Assembly: GCA_963281255.1 (NCBI GenBank)
Contig: OY725503.1
Coordinates: forward strand, 1,178,001-1,242,000
Direction: 5' to 3'
DNA from: Aphrocallistes beatrix
Taxonomy: Eukaryota; Porifera; Hexactinellida; Sceptrulophora; Aphrocallistidae
DNA: 64,000 nt
Shown here: in pieces, positions 30,743-44,100 of the stretch
Layout: each line of letters begins with the position of its first letter
Position numbering within the stretch: position 1 is the first letter of the stretch
Made by a program: the position numbers and the translations under genes
Notes under the pieces: model-generated
Told to the model about the DNA's origin: nothing
Databases searched by the model: none
Seen by the model: the letters and a program-made list of their open reading frames with translations, nothing else

Positions 30743-33700
30743 CTAGCATTGTTGTGTAGTAAACCAGTGGTCGGGAATTAGGTTTAAATTGCCCTGTCGA
30801 GGGTAATTTCAGGTTTTCTGGGGTAACGAGACCCGTCAGGAATAAAATAGTATGAACGCAAAAAATAACTGCAGCCAAATCGTAACAAGTGCCACTTTCT
30901 TATCCATTAGACTAGCTATGATTATAATTAAATTTTTTCAGTAGTTTTACTCAGGTTGTCTTGTATATAAATGAAACTGCTTGGTTCTACGTGTTTTGTC
31001 CAAATAGTTCCTGTAGGTCGAGGTAACGGTGATGCGCTGAGCTCTCGAAATGGGGAATCAGTCAAACCTAATTCCGGACCACTGAAATAGACAATAACAA
31101 GGAAGGTGATCAGAGTCAAAATTAGCGTTTAGGTGGCCTTCGCAAAATTAAGTTTCTGAAAATCGCCGCAAATGCGGTGAATTTCAGAAACTTAATAGAA
31201 AAACTAGCCTAATTCATGTCTTCGCTGAATGAAAAACATTTTTTCTAAACTGATTTCGTGACACAAACTCATCCAATAACTCTTGTCTATTGATTTTGTC
31301 CATCTCCTGTTTGTGTATGTGGATTCCGGCGACGTGGTTTAGGCGCTGTTGTGACATTGTGGTTCTCAAATACGATTTGATTCTACGCAGGCAGCTGAAT
31401 GACCGCTCCGCGGAGCACGAGGTGCAAGGAAGAGTGGCATATAGCTGCAACACCTTGAACAAGTCTTTCAAGAATAGGACACGAGTCATGTCCTTCTTAC
31501 GCATTTCAAGGAACCCACTTAGTTTATGACCAAATCAAAAGTTATTATCTTAACAAGTTTTCTACGTTTTCTTAATATTCAAGCATGCCCGTAGTTAGAA
31601 TTGACCAGTTTTTCCTGGTTTAGAAATCAGTTTTGATAGGGCAAAACCAAGTTACTATTCACTAACTTATTCTAGGCACATACGTACTAGATACTACCTA
31701 AATTTCCCTGGGGGGTAGACAACCTAAATTTTTTCCTCGCTCGTTATCGCCCCTCCATCGCAAAACGATGTTGCTACGCCAATGGAAAGCTCGCAATATA
31801 TTTTCATCTCAACTATCCATAGCAATATTTCTTCTTAAAGTGAGCACAAGTTCTAATATTCGTTAGTTTCAAAACAGATATTCGTTTGCCTGAAATGGGA
31901 AATATTGCAATTAAATGTGGCACTGTTGAGTTCATCAGTCGAATTATTTTGCACTTGTTGTGAATATGGAATTTACCTTGGGTATAAATTTAAGTTGATA
32001 CATTCTATAGAAATCGATTTTATGATTTCTTCTCAAAGAGTTCACACCTTTTCTAGGCTTCAGTGCCCACAAATATGAACAAATATCAGTTCAAGTGTAT
32101 GAATTCTTACTCAGCTAAACGAACGAATATTCGTACATTCGTTCGTTTAGAAAATATTCATTCGTTGCGGTTTCGAATATCCGTTCAGTCCAACAAGGCT
32201 GGATTCGGTTAACCGGTTAACCGCCGTTAATCTCGGTTAACGGTTAATGAAATCTTAGATCGGTTAGCCGATCTACTTTATTTTCTAAATATTCACAGTA
32301 ATTTCTTTGTTTTTCGAAGGAGATTCAATAATATTACTTCTAAAAATTTGTAAATGTAATAGAATTCCTATTTTCTAACCACAAAGTATATTTCGAGACC
32401 ACTGAAAATTATCAATTTTTTCAATATCAGGTTAAAGCTTAGTCCAAAATCCATATTTCAACCAATAAATACTGGTATCGGTTCACCGGTTAACCGCCCT
32501 GGAAGAAACCAAAATAACTGAACCATAAAATCGGTTAACCAACCCCAGCCCTGAGTCCAAATTATAAATAGCAGTAAATTCACACCTCACAATCTCGGGC
32601 TGACCCCCGTACACTGCTGAGTGCAGAGCGGTGTTGGTCATGTTGTCGCTGGAGAGATTAGCTCCATGAGCCACCAGCACCTTCACTGTCTCGAACTGTC
32701 CGTACTGAGCTGCGTTATTCAGAGCTGTGAATCCAGTATCTTTACCTAGAAGTGTCAAGAATATCAAGATAGATACGAAACTATTACATAGTCATATGCA
32801 CTGTCTCCCTTGAAGATCATAAAGTACATTAAAATGGTGCATTTTGTGGTTTATTTTATCGTTATTTAGCAGCTAAAGTGCGCTATTCGACGAGGCCAGT
32901 AAATGACGCGCTTACCGCACTTTGCGGAATGCGGAAAACACTGGATCATGTGTCTCTAAAAAGGTTTGTGTCCCTTTTGGGAATTTTAACTCATTTCTGG
33001 AGGTCTGAGTTCGAAATGAATTCAATTGAAAATGATTAATATTAGATATCAAGATAAATTACAACACATCTAGGTAGGAATTTGCGCATCTTCTCTTCCC
33101 CACCCAAAATGAGTTAGCAAAATAATTCGTCCATTGTTGGGTTGTTAAGAAATGAGAGAGCTGTTTTTGAGTAATATAATTGTAACCGACATTGTTAGTC
33201 TATAAAATATCGAGAATAAGGTTACCTATAAAATTGGGATTCGCCCCGCTTTTGAGCAGTGCCTCCACTATCCGAGCTAGACCTCTCTTGGAGCTTATTT
33301 TGAGAGGAGTGAATGACTTGCTGTTCTTCTTGTCTACTTTGGCGGGGGTGTCGAGACTGAGGAGAGCTTGTACCAGATTCAGTTTATCATTGCCACTCGC
33401 CCAGTGTAATATCGGACCCAACTCATTGCACACTACAGCCTCCACGTCAGAAAACGCCAACAATTCCTGTAGGACATGCTAGGTTAGTTTCAGATAATAC
33501 GAGGGATACAATACGTATATACATGTGGGAACTCAACACCATCCTAACTTGCTAAAACTATATGTAAACCGGGAGAATGGGTTATTACAAGCAAAGGTTT
33601 TCAATAGTAAAGACTAGGGCATTAGTCGATCCTCAAAAAAAGGATCTAGATCCAGATCCGGATCCTAACTTATAAAAGGATCTTCGATCCGATCACGATC

Positions 33701-36700
33701 CCTAAAAAGATCCTTTCAATAATAGTCAGAGGACTATCATTTTTAGTACAGCTCCTGGAAGGAGATGCTTTATGGCATGGACGGCGTGTAATGTCCGTCC
33801 GTCTGCGGCAGCCTGGGGAGTACTTGAGTTAGTATTCAAACCATGAAACACATTAAAAAAATATATTTAATCAACATAAAATTCAACACTTTCACCTCCA
33901 ACTTGGGGATTAAAAAGAAAAAGGATCGGATCGAATTCAGTGAAAGTTTCGATCCGATCCCGATCCTACTTTTAAAAAGGATCGTCGATCCGATCTCGAT
34001 CCTCAAAAAAAGGATCGCGTTCCGGATCTTTTGATCATGGATCGAAAGATCTTAATGCCCTAGTAAAGACTGGTTTTTAATTCAGGACAATGATCCAAAG
34101 CACAAATCTCGTGCGGTTCAGAGTTGCATGGAAGGAAATATGCCGAAAATAGAGCCCTGATCTGAACTCTATTGAAAACTTCTTCGGTTGGCTCAAGAAC
34201 TCTTAGACTAAACGTCGGATAAAGATCATTAAAGAGCTGAGATGAAACAACAGAAATATGAGAATATTAGTCCGGAGTTTCTCTCAACATATTGAAAATA
34301 CAGTATTAAATTAGATCGTGTAATACCAGTTATTACATACCTGTTACACGATCTAATAGAAAAAATACATACTATATAATTTATTTGCAGACAAAATAAT
34401 TTCTTAATTTTAATTGAGATGCTGCAAATCGTGCTTGTCATGTCCATGTACCGTATTTCCCTGAATAAGCGCCGGTTTGAATAAGCGCCGGGTCTAAAGG
34501 GTGAGCGAAATAAATAAGCGCCGGGGCTTGAATAAGCGCCGGGGCTCGAATAAGGGCCGGGGCATTTTAGCTCTCTGAACATCATATCAAACTAGTATTC
34601 TCAGTAGTGGCATAGATACAAGTGCTTTTTGAAACATTACATTATCCTTTTTTAATAAAACTAACATTCTCAGTTGTGGCAAAAATAAAAGTGCCAGTCA
34701 ATGTAGTAAACAAAAAAAAGAGCGCCGGGTCAAAATAGCGAATGAAAAAAATAAGCGCCGGGGCTTGAATAAGCGCCGGGTCTAAAGGGTGAACGAAATA
34801 AATAAGCGCCCGGGCGCTTATTCAAAGCAATACGGTATTCATAATTATTCATTTTTAAGCTTTTCCGTCTTACGTACTTAATCAAGGGAATGTTTAGTTG
34901 AAGTTTCGAATTATAGAATTATTATCCTGATACTTTCTGAATAACAAGCACGCTTTGCTTGCTTGTGCTGCGCGGCTTGCGGACACTTTGTGTTCGCAGA
35001 GTCGCCCTGCGGGTGCATGGAGTTACTCAATCTAGCCTATTTTTGAATTTGTTTACTTTATATAAATATTGTAAACAAAAGTTAAAATTATCATATAGAT
35101 CCGAAAATATAATCTAAGGGTTCCCGAAAGTCTTAGACTGTTTTGAATCATCACTTTCATTATACCAGTCGAGTAGGATTATATTATATTAATTTGAAGC
35201 TTATTCAATTACGCTTCAGATTGACTACAGTAAAACTGTCCTAATTGCATAATCGAATTTCTATCTCTTAATTTGACTCAACTCAAGTTTTCACTCAAAT
35301 AGACCATTGAAAATATGCGCAGTAACATTTTGGTTTTTATTAGAACGCGGATATTTCGCGCAGAGAGATCCTAGAAGAGATGCAGATCGTCTATGGGGAT
35401 GAGTGCCCGAGCAGAAGCACTGTATACAGATGGGTTGAAAGGTTTGAGGATGGGTGGGATACCTTCGAGGACTCTGTCCGCGCAGGACGTCCGAAAAGCT
35501 CCAGGCTCAAAGGTAACGTCGAACTAATTGAGAGGATAATGGATGAAGATAGGTGTGTTACTATCAGGGAGTTAGAAGAGAGGGTAGGCATTCCAAAAAC
35601 AACGATTCATAAAATTATTCGAGAAAATTTAGAGATGAGTCGAGTTGTTGCGCGATGGGTGCCAAAACTCTTATCTGAAGAAAACAAACGAGAAAGGGTG
35701 AAATCTAGTCGCGAACGCCTTGCAGCCTGAAGGGGTGAGAAAAACTTCCTCGATCGCATTGTGACAGGGGATGAAACGCTGTTTCGTTACTACGAACAGG
35801 AGACTAAATTTCTAAGCAGTCAGTGGAAGCGGAAGCATGAGCCAGTCCCTATCAAACCGAAGAGTGCGCCGTCCGCCGGTAAGCGGATGGCTACAGTATG
35901 CTGGGATATGCAGGGGATACTTTCCATTGACTGGCTCCTGAGAAGACCACTATAAACAGTGATTATTATATCCAAGAACTTGAAGATTTGAGAGAGGCAA
36001 TCAAGAGAAAGATACGTAGGAAACTTAGCCGTGGAGTGTTACTCCAACGTGATAATGCGAGACCCCATGTCAGCAAGCAAACGAAGGAGGCCATTCGTCG
36101 CTTGAGGTTTTAATGTGTTTCCCACCCACCCTATGTCCAGACCTATCCCCAAGCGACTACTGGCTGTTTGGGGGAGATAAAGAGACCGCTTCGCGGGAAG
36201 AAATTTAATCCAATTAAGGACCTGGAGCGTGAGATAAATCAGTGGGTAAAAGGAACCCTTCCCGATTTATATGCCACGGGTATAGGTAAGCTGCCGGAAA
36301 GATGGCAATGCTGCAGAAAGTTGGAGGGGAATATATTGAGTGTTTTGACCAAGAATTTAATTGATTGTAATGTGTATACTAGTTTTATAATAATTCGGTC
36401 GAGGACTTTTGGGACAACCCTTTTATTCTAAATCTACAACCCAGAAAATCCCATGTTAAACGTTGGAAGCCAGTCTCTAGCCTATTTTTGTGATTTGTTT
36501 ACTTTATGTATCTAATGTAAACAAAAGTAAACAAATAATTTATCATATTGATCTGAAAATATAATATTCGAAATCTACACCCCTATAACCCCATGTCAAC
36601 CGTTGGGAGCTAGTCTCTAGCATAATTTTCAAAATTCGTCGAATGGTGTGAAAATATGCACATAACCTTTTATTGATACAAGCGCGCTTCGCTTGCACGC

Positions 36701-37973
36701 GCTGCGCGGCTGGCAGACAATATGTGTCTACCGGAGGCTCCCTTCGGTCGCCTGAGGTCACATTGGTTAATTATAAGGGAAATAATATTTCTAAACACGC
36801 CTGTACTACTGTTATCATCGAAATCGCACGAAAAAATAACCAAATTTGTTAAATTTAAAATTTTTGATGCGTAATGATTACGTCATAACAGAGTGAAGAT
36901 AATCATTTTTTGATGATAGTCACATCAAAAAAGAGGTACCGTAAACTGGGGCGACTTTGGCCCTAAGAGGTGACTTTGTCCCACAATAGCAATTTTAATA
37001 AAATATACTCGAACTAATGAATCAATATAATCACATTGCTAATATGTTGAATGAAACTCTCAATATATCCAAAGGTATTTAAACCGCAATATTTCTAAGT
37101 TGGAGTATATTTTATTAAAATTGCTATTGTGGGACAAAGTCACCTCTTAGGGCCAAAGTCGCCCCAGTTTACGGTATATTGATACAGATTCTATTAAAAT
37201 TTCAGCCTTCTATCACTTAAAATTGCTGAGTTGTGGTCGAAAAACTGAAATTTCTAATTATAAAAAAGGTGAAAATGATGTCATAATTCCATGATGAGTC
37301 GACATTTTCGTCTGAGGTCCGAACATAGTGGAGCCATAGCCAAAAGTCTCACAAATCCAAAAAATCAGCTTTCTGTGCCTGGCAGTTTCTTCAATCAAGT
37401 CGTTAACGATATATATATATATGTATATAGACGTATCCTTACTATTGAAACTCGATTAATGTATATATATGTATATACAAGCGCGCTTCGCTTGCTTGCG
37501 CTGCGCGGCTGGCGGACACTTTGTGTCCGCCGGAGGCTCCCTTCGGTCACCTGGAGGTGACATTGGTTAATTATAAGGGAGATATCATCTCTAAATATGT
37601 CCATCTTAGTTTTAAAATCGATATCACTCAAAAAAACCAAATTTGTCAATTTTTAAAATTTCGATGAGTAATGATGATGTCATAGCAAAGTGATGAGTCA
37701 TCATTTTTTGATGATAGTTGCATCATATGTGAGACGTGTTAGTATACAGATTCTATTAAAATTTCAGCCTTCAATCTCCTATAATGGCTGAGTTATGCCC
37801 GAATAACTGTGTTGCTTAACATTATTAAAAAAAGTGATATAATGACGTCATAATTCCATGATGAGTCGAGATTTTCGTCTGAGCTCAGAACTTGCTGGAG
37901 CCATAGCCAAAAGACTCCCACATGCCAAAAATCAGCTTTCTACGCCTGGCAGTTTCTTCAATCAGTTCGTTAC

Positions 37974-38004
<31 letters not shown>

Positions 38005-38083
38005 ATAGACTATTAAAACTCGATTAATGTGTATATATGCAATATGCAGTATATCTTTACTATTAAAACTCGATTAATGTATA

Positions 38084-38114
<31 letters not shown>

Positions 38115-41100
38115 GTATATATCTGTAACGAATTGATTGAAGAAACTGCCAGTCCCGGAAAGCTGATTTTTGGCATGTGGGAGTTTTTTGGCTATGGCTC
38201 CAGTAAGTTCTGAGCTCAGAGCAAAATGTCGACTCATCATGGAATTATGACGTCATTGTCACATTTTAAAAGTTAAGCAACACAGTTATTCGGGAATAAC
38301 TCAGCCATTATAGGAGATAGAAGGCTGAAATTTTAATAGAATATGTATACTAATATACTTCACATATGATGCAACTATCACCAAAAAATGACTCATCACT
38401 TAGTTATGACGTCATCATTACGCATCAAAAATTTTTAATTTGACAAAATTGGTGATTTTTGAGTGATATCGATTTTAAAACTAAGATGGACATATTTCGA
38501 GATGATATCTCCCTTATAATTAACCAATGTCACCTCCAGGCGACCGAAGGGAGCCTCCGGCGGACACAAAGTGTCCGCCAGCCGCGCAGCGCAAGCAAGC
38601 GAAGCGAGCTTATATATATATATATCTGTAACGAATTGATTGAAGAAACTGCCGGGCGGGGAAAGCTGATTTTTGGCATGTGGGAGTTTTTTGGCGATGG
38701 CTCCAGTAAGTTCTAAGCTCAGACTAAAATGTCGACTCATCATAAAATTATGACGTCATTGTCACATTTTAAAAGTTAAGAAGCACAGTTATTCGAGCAT
38801 AACTCAGCCATTATAGGAGATAGAAGGCTGAAATTTTAATAGAATCTGTATACTAACACGTCTCACATATGATGCAACTATCATCAAAAAATGAGGGCAC
38901 ATCACTTTGTTATGACGTCATCATTACTCATCAAAATTTTAAAAATTGATAAATTTGGTGATTTTTCATGCGATAAAGATTATAACAGTAGGACAGACGT
39001 ATTTGGAGATGTTATTTCCATTATAATTAATCAATGTGACCCCAGACGCCCTTTGGGCGCCTGGGGTCACATTGATTAATTATAAGGGAAATAACATCTC
39101 TAAATACGTCTGTCCATAGCCTACTCCAGTGTTTCTCAACCTTTTTCTTCTCGCGGCACCCTTTCTAAACTTATACCTTTCAGCGGCACCCCTTAATTTG
39201 ACTTAGGGGCAGGCCAATGAACAAATGATAGTAAAAGTGGAGATTGATTTGAATTATTACGACTTTATTATAGAATAACTAATTAATAAACTAGGAAATT
39301 ATTGTGAATATTGTGTAATAAATCATTCCAGAGGATTGTCAGAGGACAATCATCAAATTCAACATTGACAATGGTATCAATAGAAAATAAAATAAAGCAG
39401 TATGTAAGTGTGGTAAGGCCTGCGGCACCCCTAGAGGAAGTAAGTGGCACCCCAGGGTGCCGCGGCACCCCGGTTGAGAACCACTGGCCTACTCTAATAA
39501 AGCCTCACAGTAGACTGAAAATTATGGACTAGGGATCAAGTAGTAGCCGAATGGATTAATACACGATTAGCCTAAAATCATTAACTATGCAGAATAGGCA
39601 TTAAGAATGTATTACCAGCATATATAAATATGGTATCAAAGTACATATATCTGTTGGAAAAACTTCGATTAGTCATCATATCATTGCGCAAACAGGTCAT
39701 TCTAAGGACAATTTTATTTTCTAAGTTGTTTAAACGCTATTTCTAAGTGGTATTAAAGTGTGATTTCTGTGTAGAACCAAGATTAGTACGAGTTGATTTG
39801 AAAAATTAAGAATTTTTCAATTGAATGTTGTTACATTCCTCCGTTGCTATGGTGAAGCATTTTAGTCAGTTTTGGCCATTTCGTGCAAACTGTAAGAACT
39901 AGGTCTTCAAATTTGATCGTATTTGATAGGCATTTGGCTACTTCCTATTAGGTGATAATACAACTTGAACTTCTAAATTCAACGAGTTTTGAGTTATGGG
40001 TTGATTTGAAGAATGTGACCAAAACACTAAATTGACGCATAACTCTGTAGTCTGTTAATTTAGAAGTTTAAATTGTATTATTACCTAATAGGAAGCAGCC
40101 AATTGCCTATCAAATACGATCAGATTTGAAGACCTAATTCTTACAGTTTGCAGGATATGTCTCAAACTGATCAAAATGCTTTACCATAGCAACGTAGGAA
40201 TGTAACAACATTCCATTAAAAAATTCTAAATTTTTCAAATCAACTCGTACTAATCTTAGTTCAACACAAAAATTCTACCTAAATAACATTTAGAAGTAGG
40301 CTTAAAACAGCTTAGAAAATTGTCAAAATAGTGCTTAAAATGATTTGTTGCGCAATGATATGATGACTAATCGAAATTTTGACAACGGATATATATACTT
40401 TGATACCATGTTTATATATGCTGGTAATACATTCTTAATGCCTATTCTTCATGGTTAACGATTTTAGCCAAATCTTTTATTAATCCATTCGACTATTACC
40501 GCATCCTTGGTTATTTTACTGTGAGGCATTATTAGAGTAGGCAATGGTCTGTCCTACTGTTATAATCGATATCGCATCAAAAATCACCAAATTTAGCAAT
40601 TTATAAAATTTTGATGAGTAATGATGACGTCATAACAAAGTGATGAGTCATTCTTTTTTGATGACAGTTGCATCATATGTGAGGCATGTTAGTACCGTAT
40701 TGCTTCGAATAAGCGCCCGGGCGCTTATTTATTTCGTGCACCCTTTAGACCCGGCGCTTATTCAAGCCCCAGCGCTTATTTTTTCATTCGCTATTTTGAC
40801 CAGGCGCTCTTTTTTTTGTCTACTACATTGAATGACACTTTTATTTTTGCCACAACTGAGAATGTTAGTTCTATTAAAAATGCAATGTTTCAAAAAGCAC
40901 TTCTATCTATGCCACTAGTGAAAATACTACGTAGTTTGAAATGATGTTCAGAGAACTAAAATGCCCCGGCGTCCGACGCTTATTCGAGCCCCGGCGCTTA
41001 TTTATTTCGCTCACCCTTTAGACCCGGCGCTTATTCAAGCCCCCGGCGCTTATTCAGGGAAATACGGTATACAGATTCTATTAAAATTTCAGCCTTCTAT

Positions 41101-44100
41101 CTCCTATAATGGCTGAGTTATGCTTGACTAACTGTATTGCTCAACAAAAATGTAACAATGAAAGTTTCGGTTAGATCTTAGAAAATAATCGTAGTCATAT
41201 AATTTGACACCTACTTGCCAAATTCATAATCTCTACGATCACCAACTCTTCAATTATTTCCTGGCAAACACACACAAAAAAGAAAAAATCCTAACGTTTT
41301 AATCTTAGTTTCATTATTATAAAATACACAAGGATTCCCTGAATAATTCTTATTATGCAATCAGTAAAAAAGCTTAGACAAGCACATTTTGACGTCATGC
41401 TGTTTTTAAACACAAGCTTGTGCTAAAGTGATAATAGTTATGGTATACAGTATATAAAGAGATGAGTTATGAATCAGTTGATATTGTAAATATACACCTT
41501 ACATTCAAAACAATATGTCTCGTACTGACGCAGATCTTATTCCTCCTCACATTCATCATCTCCTGTAGTGTCCTTCACAAAATCTAAATCTCCCTCCAAC
41601 ACAGGTGAGTCTGCTAACATTTTTGCTAAGAATTGGCTATTGACACTATTGGTCAATTGTAATAAGAATCACAGATTGACTACGCAGAGGGTCGAGTGCG
41701 ACATTTCTCGGTCAGAAAAAGGGTCGGAGATGCATATGTCTATACTTCAGCCATTGCCTACTAAGCGCGTGCACAATACATTTACATAGTACTATATAGA
41801 GAGAGTTTGGGCGTTCATGGACTTTAGAAATATCTGAAGAAAACTCTTCCATGAACTGCGAGGGTCACTCAATATGTTTTGAGCCTGGAGTAGTTGCTTC
41901 CGTTTGATTTTGTTGAAATTTTCTAGGATTATTCACCTACCTATTATTATCTTTGACTTTGAGTTTGATTTCAACAGGACATGTTTCTAAAATATTGTGA
42001 TGAAGAAATAGTCTAAGATATTTTGTATTGGCATCTATGAAAACACCACAAGTGTTGAATTGGAATATCTTTGAACATTTATTTAAGTTTTGCAAACGAA
42101 ATTTAAATATGATAATCATATAATCCCAAGAGAATTGTGAATATATCGCATCATTGATAATATTGAATTATCAAAAGTTTGTTCCCAACTATCATTTTTC
42201 CATAAAGAGAATAAATAAAATTCCATAGGAAATGGCTTGCAAATGTGTCGGAGTCCACAAGGACACTCCATTATATGTGGCATAATATTTTAGAAACTTG
42301 TCCAATCTAACTCAAAGCCAAAGATACAAGTAATAATAGGTAGATGAATAATCCTAGGAATTTTCAACACAATCAAATGGAAGCAACTACTCCAGGCTCA
42401 AAACTTATCGAGTGACCCTCGTATCTGGCCACGTTGCTATTAGAATCTAGAAAATTATCAATTTAGCATTAATATATTTTAGAAAATGGTATTCTAAAGA
42501 ACGAGGAATTCGATGATACATATATGAACACAAGACGCAGGAAGATCGAGGATACAAACATTCTCTCTCAACTTTCAATCACACCATCCATTCCGTCTAT
42601 CGAAATTCTTGAAACTCAAACTTCGAAGAGTGTTCATAATTTGGAGAATGATGGAGAATCGTTGAACAAAGCAAAGAGAGTCAAAATAGAGTCAGATGAA
42701 GTGAGGAAACAGTTATTATCAGTAATAAAAGCGGCCATTATAGTGGTGATTCTAGTATATGTGTCAAGGGCATAAGTTAGAAATTATAACTCGAAATTAT
42801 AACGTTGATGAGTAATCGCGTTAAGATGGTTAATTCAACTTTTTAGAAAACGAACATCATAATTCACTCCCTATTATTTATCGAACGGTCACATGCAAAT
42901 GATCGATCTTTAAGGTTTCAATTGCTCAAGTTTTTAAAACCCAGGCATTAATTAAACACTTTACGTTGCCTACATTAGCACAACCAGTACAATTACAATT
43001 ACGTACAATATCAATAAAATATATGTGAAACTTAATCCAATAGCTGAATTTTAGAGGATCATTAAGCAATATTTCAAAAGTAAAACTTTATCCCGTTTAT
43101 TATATACTATAGTTCAACAGTCAACAGCTACCACTGTGCGGTACAGCATTGCATGACCTCATCGAAAGATTAACCAAGAGAGATGTAATAAAAATACAAA
43201 ATGCTATCAAATTCCCTTCAGGATTATCAGATGAGTGTAGTACACCAGAGGAATTCCTACTAGACATAAATACATGGGAAGATTACGACTCAGAATATTT
43301 TTTTAGAGCTCTATTAAAGGTTAGACCTGATCTTGTCTACCTAGCTGAGGGTATCCCATTTCTACTAAAGAGCTCACTGACTGCAGAACTTGATGGCAAG
43401 AGACTGAGAATGGAGAGATTTGTAGCCGACCTTAAAAACGAACTGAAGATCAATAGGTGGAGGGTTATATTGAAAAATCGTGGATATAATACCAGCAATA
43501 AGATGACTCACGCAGATATATTTGCATTTTGCATAGAGAAAAATATCATCACTAAAGATCTTGATACTCTCACAGAATGCTTGAAAAATATAAGAAGAAA
43601 TGATTTGGCTACTAAGATGATTGACTACAGACTCAATTTTTCTGAGATGAGCAGTTTAGATTTCGAAATAACTTTTAAAGAGATAGCATTCGGCAAAAGA
43701 AAAATATGAAAACCAATAAAAAGTTTATTTTATATTCAGGAGCTAGGACTGAAATCACACTCGTCAAAAATTATATGTAACACCATTCTTTATAAATTAT
43801 ATAATAGAAAAATTTGTTATTTAACAGTCAATTTGAGATATGACAGGAATAATTTCGAGTTCTCAATTATAGAGCCAAGGGAATAGGAGATTCGTTAAAA
43901 ATAAACTTCACATTCATTAAAGCCTTTATTTGATGACAGTATTTTGAATTGCTATTTCCAATAGTTTTCTAGTCATGAGTAAAATAAAGAAATTGCAAAA
44001 TGCTGCAAACATGTATGATCATGTAGAAAAGGTATAAAAAATTAAACTCTCAAATTCTGATTAATTTTTAAAGCAAAGGCAATTTCCACACATTCTCTTG

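Noticed and set aside
37960..38130. (TA)n tracts as a replication origin or matrix-attachment site
   Set aside because: They lie at junctions between inverted family B units; nothing beyond AT richness supports an origin.
41462..41587. Upstream ATG frame with a hydrophobic end (LTQILFLLTFIISCSVL) just after the TATA box
   Set aside because: Only 41 codons and out of frame with the downstream exons. It could be an upstream ORF, but there is no support for a separate gene.
42524..42775. Unspliced frame ending in a short hydrophobic tail, as a tail-anchored protein
   Set aside because: Possible, but the GAA|GTGAGG donor within it joins in phase to the DED-like exon, and the tail is only about 14 hydrophobic residues. 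I kept it as an alternative, not as a separate feature.
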